Shown: in pieces, positions 11,860 to 24,347 of the stretch
Position numbering within the stretch: the first letter of the stretch is position 1
Layout of the letters: each line of letters starts with the position of its first letter
Source: Artemisia argyi
Lineage: Eukaryota > Streptophyta > Magnoliopsida > Asterales > Asteraceae
Direction of reading: 5' to 3'
DNA length: 64,000 nt
Assembly: GCA_030686995.1 (NCBI GenBank)
Contig: CM060698.1
Span: 145,037,106 to 145,101,105 of the forward strand
The notes under the pieces: generated by a model
The model's input: only the letters and a program-made list of their open reading frames with translations
Databases searched by the model: none
Told to the model about the DNA's origin: nothing
Made by a program: the position numbers and the translations under genes

Positions 11860-12515
11860 TGTTGGTTGTTATTAGTAAACGGTTCCCAGATTAGGGTTAA
11901 GATAATCAATAAAGGTACCGGATATTCACTTGAAATCGTGGTATCACTTTCCAATAGAAACTATTCGACCCTATGCCTGGGTTACACGAATATCTCTATG
12001 GGATAAGACCAAGTGAAGTTCTTGTTTTAGGCACAAATCAAGAACCAGATGCGTATTTAGTGTTTAGGGTTTGTATCCTTATCATACATGCAAATCAGTT
12101 ATGACCTCTATTTATAATAGAGTTTACTCAAACCCTAGCCCATGGAATTATGTATAATTAACGGCCCATTAATTATATCATAATATTTTCCATAATAGTA
12201 GGAATCAGTGGTTAACAGTGGAAACAATAACACTAGCAGTGGTAATGTTAACACTAGCAGTGGTAAAATATCACTTGCAGTGGAAACTGTCAGTGGTAAA
12301 ATAACACTTGCAGTGGAAACTGTCAGTGGTAAAATAACACTTGCAGTGGAAACTGACAGCAGTATCCACAGTCAATAGAATCATACTATCAACAGAAACA
12401 ATACATAACCACTCTTGAGTCAGGGGATTCAGTGACCAAATAGGTGTACACTCCGTACCTCCAAACCCATTACCAGGTGTGAATTAATCCCTCAAGTGCA
12501 CTAAATTTTCCAACA
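11860..12515 (-). repeat. 5' LTR of the first copia element
   Basis: Partner of 6662-7315. It carries the same TG/CA termini and the same internal CAGTGG-based tandem repeat at about 12220-12350. It would hold the element's active promoter. Confidence 0.95.
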
Positions 12516-12520
12516 ACGTG

Positions 12521-13377
<857 letters not shown>

Positions 13378-13790
13378 CTAGATCAAATAAGATAAATCTT
13401 AAAGTTATAAAAATAAGATCCAACTAAAATTTGACAAATGACACTCTTGTTAAAATAAAATTATTTTTTTTTATTGAGTACAACTAAAATTGTGAAAGTT
13501 CCGATGGTTTTCTTTTTTAAAATGACGAAAACAAGGTGATACACTTTGATTCGACATGTAATGTATCAGGTTAGGATGATACACTTTGATTCGACTTGTA
13601 AATTTATAGTTGTGTATCACTAATCTAAACTCATGTATCATTTGGTTATTAGTTGCTAAAATGTTAATTTGTATTAATACTTTATTTTTTGTGTATTATT
13701 GCTAATATGGTTATCTATAAAATGGTTTTAGTGGTTGTTTATATTAGATCTTATTTTTACTACTTTAAGTTTGATCTCACATTAACCCTC

Positions 13791-13796
<6 letters not shown>

Positions 13797-13839
<43 letters not shown>
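13797..13839. repeat. (AT)n microsatellite abutting the Helitron 3' end
   Basis: An AT run of about 43 bp that ends exactly at the CTAG terminus of the candidate Helitron. AT-rich DNA is the expected Helitron target. Confidence 0.9.
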
Positions 13840-13840
<1 letters not shown>

Positions 13841-13872
13841 TAGACTTCAAAGCCCGCCCGATGGGCGGGCAT
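13840..13872 (-). other. Helitron 3' terminal hairpin and CTAG end
   Basis: On the plus strand CTAG at 13840-13843 is followed by the palindrome GCCCGCCCGATGGGCGGGC at 13852-13870. Half of this motif with its flank (GATGGGCGGGCATGA) recurs at 14228-14242, perhaps a remnant of a second related terminus. Confidence 0.65.
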
Positions 13873-13994
13873 GACTTGTAATTATAATTTGGTTAGTTTT
13901 AGTTATCGTAAAATTATGTTTTAAGTGAACATAATAATACAATAAACAATGAAACCCGTACATGTATTACAACGTTGTCAACATGAAAAATAAA

Positions 13995-14195
13995 TTATAT
14001 CCACAGACCTTGATCAACACCAGGGATCTCTTTAACTCTTGCCAACAATGTACGCCTAAGTGCTTCATGAGTTAATACCTGACCATCATCTTTAAATATA
14101 ATCATCCGAGCCCTATTGTTCAACCGATTTGTGACACAATCCTGACACCTGCAACCATATGATGACGAACAACCAAATCCAACCACCCCTTCCAA
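13995..14195 (-). pseudogene. Unidentified gene fragment in the Helitron
   Basis: A 66-codon minus-strand frame whose C-terminal part looks protein-like (RARMIIFKDDGQVLTHEALR, then VKEIPGVDQGLW before the stop). A CAG-G acceptor-like site lies at its N-side. I do not recognise the family. It lies immediately inside the Helitron 3' end, so a captured 3' exon is the likeliest reading. Confidence 0.35.
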
Positions 14196-14243
14196 ATGTA
14201 TTAGTTTAGGTTAATTATTTTTATTTGATGGGCGGGCATGAAT

Positions 14244-16165
14244 TATAATTATTCTTTTGATAGTATTGTTAACAAAAAGCATACCGATATTAAAAGAAAT
14301 AAGCGTTAACTTTTATTTAACAATTAAAAGATACAAAATTGTTTCTAAAAATATAGTATTTGATTTCACTCTACAGGATGCTCAAATAAGTTGAACTTAC
14401 AGTGTCTTTTTACATAAAGAGTTGGTTTGTGATAACTTCTCTCAAAACCATTTTTAAGGACGGGGAGCTTAATTACTATGTATTACTTTTAAATGATACA
14501 TACCTAATTATCAATGGATTATATGTCGAAACACCTATATGATTACTGATTTTCACATAAACAATTAATTTAATAAATTTAACATAAATAATAATTTGAT
14601 CAGTGACGGGATTTAATAAATCGAACATATTAATATGATCAGTGATGCGTCTATAAAAGCTTGTGTATCATTCTTTATATAGTTTAGCCTTTAGCATACA
14701 TATAAGAACATTAATAAAACTCATTTTCAAAGTTACTGTCTTACAAACACGATCCAAAGAACTTTCTAGATTGTCGTAAAAGATTACTTACTATGTACGC
14801 ATATGCAGTACTCTCACCCATATCGCCTTTCGACCGGATATTTTTTCTCTCATTGACATTTGAACCTTTATGTAGACATTGCTACTCTTTATAAATGATT
14901 TTATGCACATCAACAAAAATAAAAATTTAGGTACTAATGACATTTGAACCTTAAAATTTATGGTACTAATGAGATTAGGTACTAATTTCATACTCATCAT
15001 TATAGTTGAGTTTCATTGTAGAACGTTTTGAGTACGGACCCTTCCACTGAGTTCTACAACCAAATGCAACATCTTCATGTTATTTATAAACATTAATAAA
15101 ACATCTTAATGTCGCTCTAATAAGAAAATCATGCACACCAACATTTAAGGACATAATTACTATTATAATCACAATGGAGTTTTACATATTACTTGGTCCA
15201 TATCACAATGTAGTTTTACATATTAATTGGTCCATATTACATTAGTAACCGAGAGTTCCAAGTTCAGCAGTTCACCAAACAAATGAAATTTTTTTCTTCG
15301 AACAAAAGAAACACTTAACTATGTATGGAACGATGTACACCAACTTATTTCATATTATTTATGGTAAAGCTTCCAAAATTATATAATTGGTCTTCTAAGA
15401 ACTGACCAATTTGGCTGAAAAAGTTCAACATATTCCGCCATCAAAGATAATGTGTAGTTGTCTTTTATCTTTACCTATAATAATAATAATAATAATAATA
15501 ATACAAAATATTACTTAGCCTCTAAACATAAGGAATTCATTATTAAAACTGGAACTTATTATCACAGTGAGTTTGTGCGTAATTTGCACTTTTGTGGTCT
15601 AAGACATAAGTTATGCTATCTTAATACCATATGCAAGAGCAAGTTTAGTTGCTTTTATGACATGTAATATTTGCCATCAAAGATAAAGTGTAGTTGTCTT
15701 CTATCTTTACCTATAATAATAATAATACAAAATATTTCATAGCCTCTAAACATAAGGAACTTATTATTAAAGTGAGTTTGTGTGTAATGGGTTCCGGTGA
15801 TCTGCTCACCCTGTTGGTGCAATCTACACAAAGACATGGTCTAATAGAAAAGGAGTAGTTAAATAAATGCGTAATAAGCTTAAAGGATAGTCATACCTGC
15901 ACAAATAAAGAAAAGGACACCACTTGTTCGAGAAGAATCACCACACAGACCGGGGTATCAGCTATTGCTCCTATATGAAATAAATACCTGGCTATCCACA
16001 CAACAACCTAGCGTCCAGTGTCTACACTTTAAGCGTATACGAAATAGATGCTTGATCCTGAACTGCACAGGCATCATCTTCCAAATGCAAAATTTATACA
16101 CTATATGATATAAGAGAAGGCTTTGCAGCTGATCAAGATCATAAGAGTAAAAGATCTTACTGTAT
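14244..16165. other. Helitron interior without recognisable gene
   Basis: AT-rich sequence with an (ATA)n run near 15478-15503. A diverged local duplication is visible: CATCAAAGATAA..GTGTAGTTGTCTT occurs near 15440 and again near 15674. No supported coding sequence. Confidence 0.4.
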
Positions 16166-16169
16166 TTAC

Positions 16170-16252
16170 CTGCATCTAGAGAGTCTCTAGCATAATCATT
16201 TAAAATCACATTAATTAAATTCATGGCATATGTGACATAGTTACGCATCCTG
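16170..16252 (-). pseudogene. Exon-like island, unidentified
   Basis: On the minus strand, an acceptor-like GGCAG precedes a frame starting MRNYVTYAMNLINVILNDYA and ending at a donor-like GATGCAG/GTAAAT. Both splice signals and codon character suggest a genuine exon. The parent gene is not recognised. Confidence 0.35.
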
Positions 16253-16324
16253 CCATTAGTTGTTAATTTTTACAAAATACAGATAATGCTCACTAAGAAA
16301 TAGCATGTCTTGAATTCCGGTTGT

Positions 16325-16490
16325 ACCGACCGGCTGAACCCACCAATGGAACCCATAAACTGAACCAACCTGCTGTACAAACACAATAAACCTACCCACT
16401 GAACCCACCCCTTATATTCCCTGAACCCATCAACTAAACAAACCCATTGAACCAAACAGACTGACACAACCCACTGAAGCAACCTCATGA
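16325..16490. repeat. Degenerate CTGAACCCA minisatellite
   Basis: Plus-strand variants of CTGAACCCA / TGAACCAAC recur every 10-25 bp through this stretch. The spacing is irregular and the origin unknown. Confidence 0.4.
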
Positions 16491-17624
16491 AATAACTGAC
16501 TGACCGAAGCCTCTTAGAACACATGAAAATATATAGAGAAAACTGGTTCAAGAGAAGGGATTACAAAATCTTTAAACGTTGACGGTGAGCATGGCTGCTG
16601 TATGTATCACATGGCTGCTCTCTCTTCACAAACAACATGTAGCTGCAGCATACACTCATTCAATGCTGCACAACAAACCATGTTTTGAGTGATTTCATGT
16701 CACACGTGGATGCACTTTCTTTCGTTTCAGTTTGTGGAGCCGTTGAAGTGGAGATAGATGGGAAATACTGATAAAGAATAATCGAAAATGATGAATAAGA
16801 AATATTAAATCTTACTGTTGTAGTTTAAATGTTGTATGCAACTTTCTTCAATATGGTTAACTTCTTGCTTCTTTCACACTTTTTTTGGACCTGTCGATCT
16901 TGTACATGTGGGCAATTTCTTGCACCAACACCCGGCATAAGAAGATCCAGTGAAAAAAAAATCAGTTTTAATACCCTTGACCGCTTCAAAGAGTGGAAAA
17001 GGATTACTTGTGTCAGTTGGATAGTTATCGACCTAAACTCTGAAGTATTTGTACATAACCAACAGTTGCTTTAAGAAAACTTAACACCAATGAGCCTCAT
17101 TTTGCTACGAGTTTATGCTAAATTATAAGGGTTAACTACACAAAACAAACTTATTTTTGTACTTCTATATATCATAGAAAACTACTATTAAAATTGGGTC
17201 AGATTGTGGTTTCCATCCTCCAAAAAGAGTGCAACATGGTCTTAAACTTAATTGCACTATCGGATGTCAGAAATAAAGAGCTTACATTGTGCACCCATCG
17301 ACCCATTATTAAATGTATTATTAACTTAAGGCGAGTTTCAGCCCGGTCTACCCATTTACCCATTTCTATTTTGGTAATATTTTAGCTTAACCATTTGAAA
17401 TGTTTTAAAATAAAATACAACCAACTTCAACCAAATTGAATAAAAATGGGTAAAAGGCGCCAACTTCAGTGATTCTCATATCAAGTCACAAATTGAAAAC
17501 TACAAAACTCATAATACCTCATTCGCTCATGATGCTACTGAGAGTAATTAAGTTGCGGTTTGCCAACAGGAAAGGCTATTCTATCTGAAGAAAGGAATAC
17601 AGGACAGTCTATAGACGCCCGATG

Positions 17625-17721
17625 TCCAGGCCTTCATTTAAAAACTTCAGACAGCTTCTCCAAGCTTTTGCATTCAGTCTCGTCATCCCAAGGCTTTATA
17701 TCTAATAGGATTGAAGACATG
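17625..17721 (-). pseudogene. Elongation factor 1-beta (eEF1B) gene fragment
   Basis: The minus-strand translation SSILLDIKPWDDETE matches the conserved SSVLLDVKPWDDETD block at the start of the eEF1B beta/delta guanine-nucleotide-exchange domain. After DETE the homology continues only in another frame (KLGEAV then a stop, resembling KLEEAVRSV). This implies small deletions and loss of function. The remaining exchange domain is absent. eEF1B recycles EF1A-GDP in cytosolic translation. Here it is a short captured relic inside the candidate Helitron. Confidence 0.7.
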
Positions 17722-17739
17722 TAGATAGTTGAGCAATGA

Positions 17740-20540
17740 TAAAAGTCTTTTTGTAGTATAAAATTATTCCGAAGAAATACCGGTGAAAGTATTTCCCGGG
17801 TCGTTTTCCCAGCGAAGGTAGAATGGAATCGAGAATATCGATTCGCAAAATCGTGTCGTGAAAAGCAGGAACGTGAAAAATATAATCGAGATATTCAAGT
17901 ATTCACAAACAACTATAAAATATGCAAAGAGTACAATCTAACTATGCACCGAAGTGAAAAACGCGAAAACGGAAATGCACACGCAAAATTTAAAACGTAA
18001 CGTATTACGAAAAATGACCCTACGAACTTGAAAATATTTTCTAAAAATCTAAAACTATTAAAAAGAATTTTAAGAAAAAGAAAAATATTTTTTTGAGTTT
18101 TTATTTATTTTCTAGAATTAATTTCCTATTTATTGAATTAAAAGTGAATTAAAAATAGAGAAAAATAGAAAAATTAAATTGGAAAAATGAAAATTAAATT
18201 CTAAAAATTCTAAAATATTATAAAAGAATTTATAAAAATATTTTTGTATTTTTCTGACCTTTTTCTGATTTTTTTTATGATTTTTGTTATTTAAAAATGA
18301 TTTAAAATTGATTTTTAACCAAAAGAAATTAAGAAAAATAGTAAATGACCTCAGAAAATTATGAAATTTTTACAGAAATTCTAAAATATTAAAAGAAGCT
18401 TGCAGAAAAAATTTGGAAAGAAAAGAATGCACAGAAGTGCTTAAACAGGCCAAATCAGCTTATGGCAAGTGCTTATTTATAAGCACTTGCCACAAAATTT
18501 TACCAAAATGCTACCACTATTGTTATATGCTTAAATAAGCTCAGACTTACTCAAAAAAAAATGAGAAATTAGCACAGAAGCATAGGATGCAAGCAATAAG
18601 CAGTAAATTCAAGTCAATTACAAGCAATAAGCATTCAGGAATAAGCTAGAACAAGCAGACCATAATCAACTCTTCTATAACTAAAAATGAACTCAGAGAA
18701 GCCAACTATACTCAATCACAAGCTCAAAATAGCCATTGCAACCCATGATCAAAAATAGTAAACTATGCTAAACTACCAAAAAGCAAGCTTGAATAAGCAG
18801 TTCAAATAAGCTCTACACTATGAGATCAAGGGTTCAAGTTATAGACTACCATACAGAGATGCAATTAGAACAAAATTCTAAGGCTAAGAATTTAATCTAC
18901 TAATCCTAATGATGCCATGAAATCAGACTTAAAACCTGTGAGCAGGGGAGCCAAATGCCCAAACAGACAACTTCCAAACAAAATTTTAATAAGCAGATAA
19001 GCACTGAACCTAAATTTACTTTTTGATAATGCATAACAAGCTGCTAAAGATAACAAAACAACAAGCCAAAACTATTTCTAATAAGTAACTAAACTTACAA
19101 GTACTTGTGAAGTTCTTACCAAAAACTGAGTGCTACTGATTTTTACTTTTTATTTGCAACCAAACTTTGACCCAAACCAAATTTGAATTACTGATTTTAT
19201 TACTACTAGTAATATTAAGCTAAGATTATTCTATTTTAAGCTAGTGTGACCAGTTATGCAATTACCATTTCAAAATTACTAACTGAATCTATCTGTCATA
19301 ACTATAAATGAAAATTGAAAACTATTTTGACTTCTAATGATATTACCTATTATTTTCTGCCATCACTAAGTAATATTTACCTAATATGACTAGAAAGTGA
19401 AGCACAAACTCCAAAACTACAACAGCTTGACACAGCAAATAGCTAAGCCAAACACTACCTTATCTACTGTTACACTACATTATGCAGATATAAAACCATT
19501 ACTACTAAACTAATGGCACAACCAAATGTAAGAACACTACTAGAAGCAGAATCAACAATTAAATTTAACAGCCATCCACAGAAACTAAGAACCAAGGATC
19601 TAGCAATAGTAGGCAGTAACACACTCAAATGATACAGAAGTAACTCAAAGCATTAACAAGCATTCATCAAGCAACATAAGACTAGAACTAATTATACTCA
19701 GCAGATTTAAAGCAAATCTAAGCTACTTCACTATCAAATGCAGATTTGTACTTGAAAATGTAAAATGAGACTTACAAATTCAGATTCCTAACTGATATAG
19801 GATTTATCAACCAAACCACAGCCTATCTTTAGGATAGGCTCATACCACCTCTGAATCACCATAAACTACCATTAACATCATAACTATACCCAGAATCATC
19901 TTCATGAGTCTCAGTTGACTTTCGTTGACCACATCAATAGAAACAATTGGAGCAGAATACTTCTTAACTAAACTTACTAAGAGCTATTATGGAGCTTAAA
20001 TGATCTTTACTGAGAGATATTAAGAACTTTGAAACATGAAAACTATAAAAACAATTAAGAGAAAATTGCAAGGATTTAAATGAAAAGCTTTGAATTATAT
20101 TAATACTGAAAGTGTTTACAATTATAAAAAGCTGAACATAAGCTAAAGCTATTATTTGACTAAGCTAATAAACTCTAAAAGCTACACTACTTCTACCCTA
20201 CTCCTAAGCCTAACAACTAACAGCTTCAAATGTGAGTGTGAAGGGGCTTATATAGCCTTGAGGAGGAGCGTCTCTGAACCTTCTGGAAGTAGAATCTTCA
20301 CACGAATATGCTTATTAGATCCCTGGTGACGCCTTTGAACCAATCAGAGCCTTGGAATCCTTGGGGTGACGCGTCTTGACCAATTAGCTGCTACCACGTA
20401 TCATTCTCTTTGTGTCAGACCTTGTCAGGGAGTGGGAAGTGACTAATGTACCCTTAATTGTGGTTAAAATGTGGTGGAAGTGGGTAATTAGAGGTGTGGT
20501 TAATTAGGGTTCTTAGCTGGGTACGGGGTAAAAGGATTTG
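17740..20540 (-). repeat. Unclassified gene-free repeat block with its own promoter
   Basis: A 2.8-kb very AT-rich block without open frames. Its left edge carries CCGGGTCGTTTTCCCAGCG, and its right part carries a minus-strand TATA/CCAAT promoter. The layout resembles a long LTR or a large non-autonomous retroelement (promoter, transcribed leader, no ORF) more than a host gene. I found no terminal repeats or target duplication, so it remains unclassified. Confidence 0.4.
20249..20258 (-). promoter_or_regulatory. Minus-strand Pol II promoter (TATA, CCAAT-like)
   Basis: The minus strand reads GGCTATATAAGCCCCTTCAC. About 80 and 130 bp upstream are CTGATTGGTTC and CTAATTGGTC (CCAAT-box complements), and farther upstream a TACGTGGTAGC motif. 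The dense, ordered set of core elements suggests a real promoter, probably that of a retroelement LTR, firing towards 17740. Confidence 0.5.
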
Positions 20541-21185
20541 GGGGAAAAAAATAGGCGCGTTGTTTTTTTTTTGTTTATGTTTTGTGTTGACCTTTTTTTG
20601 ACCGAAAAGTAAAAAGGTGGGTGGGTCGGGTTTTAGTGGTATAATGAGTGGGCTCGGGTTTTGTTTGTGGTTGGGCTTGAGTTTTTAATAAGCATTTTGG
20701 GCTTTTGGCAATTAAACCTTGGATCAGGCTTGGGTAAAATAGAAACTTTGGCAGATTTTTAGTCTTATAACTTCAAGGACCAAAAGTATAGATTTTGAAA
20801 TTCCAAGGATCACATCTGTCATTTCCAAAAACTAAGTCCAAGGGTTGAAATTGACCATAATGAATCTTCAAGGATTAATTTGAGCATAAATCTGATCTGG
20901 ACTTGAAAACTCTTCCCGACATTGGTTTTTTTTAACCTTTCATACTCTCGTGCTCGGTTTTCCGGGTTTTTGTTTGTTTTCCGTAATATCCGTACCTGCA
21001 CATCACAAACATAAAAACAACATATTTGGCATATTTGGCTCAAGTTTTTGGTCTTTTTGGTCGTTTTTGGTCCGGTTTTGGTCTCATAAAAGGTGTGTAA
21101 ATTAATACACACCAAGCAACATAGGTGTGAGTTCATGTAATTTTTGTACTTAGGACAACCACAATTTTTAAAACCGAAAATCACT
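20541..21185. other. Repeat-like, no gene
   Basis: Contains phrases such as CTTCAAGGACCAAAAGTATA and CCAAGGATCACATCTGTC, typical of retroelement U3 regions. No coding support; the minus-strand open frame at 20819-21211 is only the out-of-frame continuation of the ZYP1 fragment. Confidence 0.3.
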
Positions 21186-21305
21186 AACGGGCAATGAGAT
21201 ATTTCCTTCAAAGTGTCTTGAAAGTTCTAACAGTTTACTTTCTAACATATGACTGAATTGCTTCTTAGCTTCTACCACATTACTTTCCGCTTCAACCAGC
21301 AACTT
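21186..21305 (-). pseudogene. ZYP1: Synaptonemal complex protein ZYP1 gene fragment
   Basis: The minus-strand frame from 21305, just after a CTCAG acceptor-like site, reads KLLVEAESNVVEAKKQ then FSHMLESKLLELSRH. This closely parallels the ZYP1 coiled coil ([22 protein letters not shown]). The following LKEIS residues occur only in the +1 frame after a TTT run, so a one-base insertion breaks the frame. Known family role: transverse filament of the plant synaptonemal complex in meiosis. Only one exon-sized piece is present, followed by unrelated DNA, consistent with capture rather than a resident gene. Confidence 0.65.
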
Positions 21306-22029
21306 CTGAGCCTATTAATCATTTAACATCACATAAATGTATTACAGTAAAGTACATGATAACAGCTATGGACATGGATAGAAAAAAGAAGAAGAAGAAA
21401 AACCTCACATCTTTTATCTATAGCAGACCTGTAACAGAATATAATAAGGCCTAGGTTAGAAGCTTTTTAGACAAGCCATATCTCAACTAATTTAGTTAAT
21501 CATGTCAATAAGTTAAACCATAAAAAAAGGTTTTTAGAATTGCTTTAATAAAACTTATAAATGGCTGTTTGGGATAATTTTTTTAAGCTTCTTCTTGTAG
21601 AAATGATTTAGGATCCCAAACAATGTGGTAGTTACGATAAACATTTTGAAGTATCAACTTCCAGTAAGAAGTATCAATAAACAATAAATTTCAAATGTTC
21701 TCTCAAATGGTTACCTCGTTGATCACTGTGATAACTACTAAGCTTTTTCCAAAAAAGCCATACGTACACTTTTCATCACACGGCCACAGCCTTCGTCTGT
21801 TTTGCACGACCACCAGTTGGCTGGCACGACACCGTCTTACATTTTTCACTTTGCACTACATCTGAGAATGACTAAATATAGTTGGTCTTTATTATACCAT
21901 CGGCCGTAAGGAATACTTGAACAGATTAAGGTCACTACTGTAAGGAATACCATGATTAAATTTTCGGTCATACTTCATGGATACTAAAAGACCAAAAATA
22001 CTATGGAATAACATGTTACCTGCTACACA

Positions 22030-22160
22030 TCAAAAATGGCTTTTTCGCCTTTAAGGAGCTTGATAAATTGCCGGACTTTCATCATCAGATACGGCTGTGA
22101 GCACAAAATACACCTTTTGATCTGTGGCCAGATAATACATTTGAATATTCTGAAAAAGTG
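22030..22160 (-). pseudogene. Unidentified protein-like fragment
   Basis: The minus strand encodes QNIQMYYLATDQKVYFVLTA followed by VSDDESPAIYQAP and a stop. Composition is protein-like. I do not recognise it. It lies in the same orientation as its neighbours inside the Helitron. Confidence 0.3.
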
Positions 22161-22489
22161 AGGATATTCATGAACACGCCCGGGTTTCAAAAATGGAACT
22201 ACTTGTAACGGTTAAAACTGAATTCGGTTCAGAATATGTAATCTATGTGTAGACACATGAAAAATATAACTTCTAGTGAGTTTCACAACATACCTTTTCA
22301 AATTTATTATTTTTGTTTTATTGCTATTAATTTTTTATCTAATAATTGGACGAAATGAAGATTAAGGTTTAAGTCGTTGTGTGTTTTTCCTAATATATAT
22401 GCATTAACGCTAACAAACTGGAACTAAAAACTTTTCCCAAATAACTATATATCAGATAATTAGAGGGTGATTTGTGTTTACATCCTATT

Positions 22490-22690
22490 AAAAAATTGTT
22501 TCAAAGCTTACAAATACCAATACAAACATCAACTCTAGTGCAACCGCTTCTATAAGTGTTGTATTACTTCGGTCAAGTACTTCAAGTACATAATCAAATA
22601 AATCACTTTTGACTTTCCAAGGATTAGCTTGTCTTTCTTCTAGCATGTTCGTGAGCAAAACTAATCTGATAAATGTATACAAAACTGATC
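22490..22690 (-). pseudogene. Unidentified helical exon-like fragment
   Basis: A minus-strand frame contains NMLEERQANPWKVKSDLF then DYVLEVLDRSNTTLIEAVAL, ending near a donor-like TTG/GTATTT. It has the leucine-rich helical look of an ARM/HEAT-type protein, but no family can be named. Confidence 0.35.
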
Positions 22691-22873
22691 TCTTAATTTT
22701 CACAATATAGAAGCTTAGGATGTGCATCATTTTATATCAGTATAAGGCTATGAAGGACTCCTAAAAACTAAATGGTGATTATCCATTATAAAAGGAATTA
22801 TTCTCAGTCCAGCCTCTTTTGGCCTATACCCTATATTAACCACTTGGTGTCGACCCACCTACAAACAACTTAC

Positions 22874-22965
22874 CAAGAATGGAAAAGAAAATCATGAAAC
22901 CGGTTGAGATCTGTATCACTCTTTGACTGCCCACACGGGTCAATTCCAAAAGGCCAGTATTCTCA
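22874..22965 (-). pseudogene. Nucleobase-ascorbate transporter (NAT) exon
   Basis: A complete exon bounded by TTTTTGCAG and /GTAAGT. It encodes ENTGLLELTRVGSQRV and then IQISTGFMIFFSIL, continuing with G across the junction. This is a signature block of plant NAT (NCS2 xanthine/uracil/ascorbate permease) proteins: N-GLL-LTR-GSRRV-QIS-GFMIFFS-LGKFGA. The next NAT exon (KFGA...) is not found downstream, so only this exon was retained. It is one of the best-preserved islands in the candidate Helitron. Confidence 0.75.
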
Positions 22966-23439
22966 CTGCAAAAAGATCATGAGATGGGTCCGCGTCAAAC
23001 AAAACAAAAAGCTGTGATCGACAAGTGAAGTGACTTACATAGATACTGAAGACCCGTTCATGGTTCCAAACACTCAAGACAACAAAATGCCAATTCCCTA
23101 ATAAAAAAGTATAAAAGGTCATTCACACTTCCTCTGGCATAAGAGAATTCCAACTTTTAAAAGCATTATGAATTTTTTTAGCTTTAGTCAAAATCAACAA
23201 ATTTGGGTAAATAAGAAATTTTTAACTTTGGAATTTGGCAAATTAAAAAGATGCTTCTATTAAATGTAGGACAAACTGAATATAAGTTAATAAAGTTGAA
23301 CTTTGCATTTCAACTTATGGCGAGTCTTGACTTTAGGATAACGTTTGCAAACTGACATCCAATATTGTTTTTTTCATATTAGTGTACAATAAGAAGTTGT
23401 TTCTCTCAAAATTGAACTTTATTATTGAAAGAAAGAAAC

Positions 23440-23570
23440 TGAAATATCAGGATAATTTACTTGTCAGCCGATACCACAACTTAAAATAGAGGGAGGCATG
23501 TGAGTTGCACCTGCATACCTTGAAACCATGCGCAATGAATCCACCAGCGGACTGATTATACAATATAAAA
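23440..23570 (-). other. Short exon-like stretches, unidentified
   Basis: The minus strand encodes SAGGFIAHGFK before a donor-like /GTATGC. Too short to identify. Confidence 0.2.
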
Positions 23571-23854
23571 TATTAGATCGTGGTTTGACTCATGTACTTA
23601 ATTATGGTTACATCGACACTGATTTATAGTAGTGTCAAAATGGGCCAGGTGAGTTGAGCAGCGAGTCAAAACTGCTTCAAGTAAAACAAACGTTTCTTAG
23701 TGTGTTTTAGATTGCTTATTTAAATTGTCTACTCCGTATATTATATTATTTATTATTTGAACGACTAAATATTTAAACAATATAACGAAGCTCACAAACC
23801 AATTAAGAAAATACCCGACAGTGCCCCTGCATTACAGTTGGGTTGCTTAAGCGT

Positions 23855-23975
23855 TACACACAACAGTGTTGTCGATTGAACCATTGCCACTCGTGAAAGA
23901 GAGAATCCTCAAGACCTCAACTATGCCAGCTAGTGCACCAACCATTTCAGCTTCACAGTTCAATGATAGAACCCT
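23855..23975 (-). pseudogene. Unidentified terminal exon-like fragment
   Basis: After an acceptor-like TTTAGCAG, the minus strand reads RVLSLNCEAEMVGALAGIVE and then VLRILSFTSGNGSIDNTVV, followed by a stop. It has protein-like composition and a hydrophobic core, but the family is not recognised. An adjacent upstream island at about 24090-24160 (YITSFLRNRIANSLVPPPQD) may belong to the same source gene. Confidence 0.35.
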
Positions 23976-24008
23976 GCTAAAGTTAAAAAAAATAAAATAA
24001 AATAAAAA

Positions 24009-24031
24009 GAAAAAAAAAAAAAAAAAAAAAA
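24009..24031. repeat. Poly-A homopolymer
   Basis: A run of more than 20 adenines on the plus strand. Confidence 0.8.
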
Positions 24032-24347
24032 CGTTTTATTACTGTAAAATAAGGTAAGCCAAAAAAAAAGTAAGCCAGTCTTGTGGGGGTGGAACCAATG
24101 AATTAGCAATGCGGTTACGCAAAAAGCTTGTTATGTATCGCCTTTGCATATCTCCAGCCGCTTGAATGTGTGTTAACACACCTTGTGTGGCTTTTCTTTT
24201 TCGATTACTGATAATCATTTGTAAATGCTTGATTAACTGAGCAGAGGAACTTCATTAACCAATTGGTGTCCAATATCTACTAATTAAAAATATACCAAAC
24301 ATAATTAAAAAACAGTAGTAAGTGAGAGCACGGACATTTGGAAAATT

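Larger units (their letters stand above)
6662..12515 (-). mobile_element. Complete Ty1/copia LTR retrotransposon, recently inserted
   Basis: Two LTRs of about 655 bp (TGTTGG...CCAACA) enclose one uninterrupted gag-pol frame on the minus strand. The target duplication ACGTG is exact at 6657-6661 and 12516-12520. A polypurine tract (minus strand AAATTTGGGGAGGAT) abuts the 3' LTR at about 7316-7330. By eye the LTRs differ at about ten bases and one 2-3 bp indel, that is about 1.5 percent, so insertion is recent on plant time scales. No standard TGGTATCAGAGC primer site follows the 5' LTR; the 27 bp between LTR and ATG are AT-rich. About 530 bp without a gene lie between the stop codon and the 3' LTR (7316-7845). 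Confidence 0.95.
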
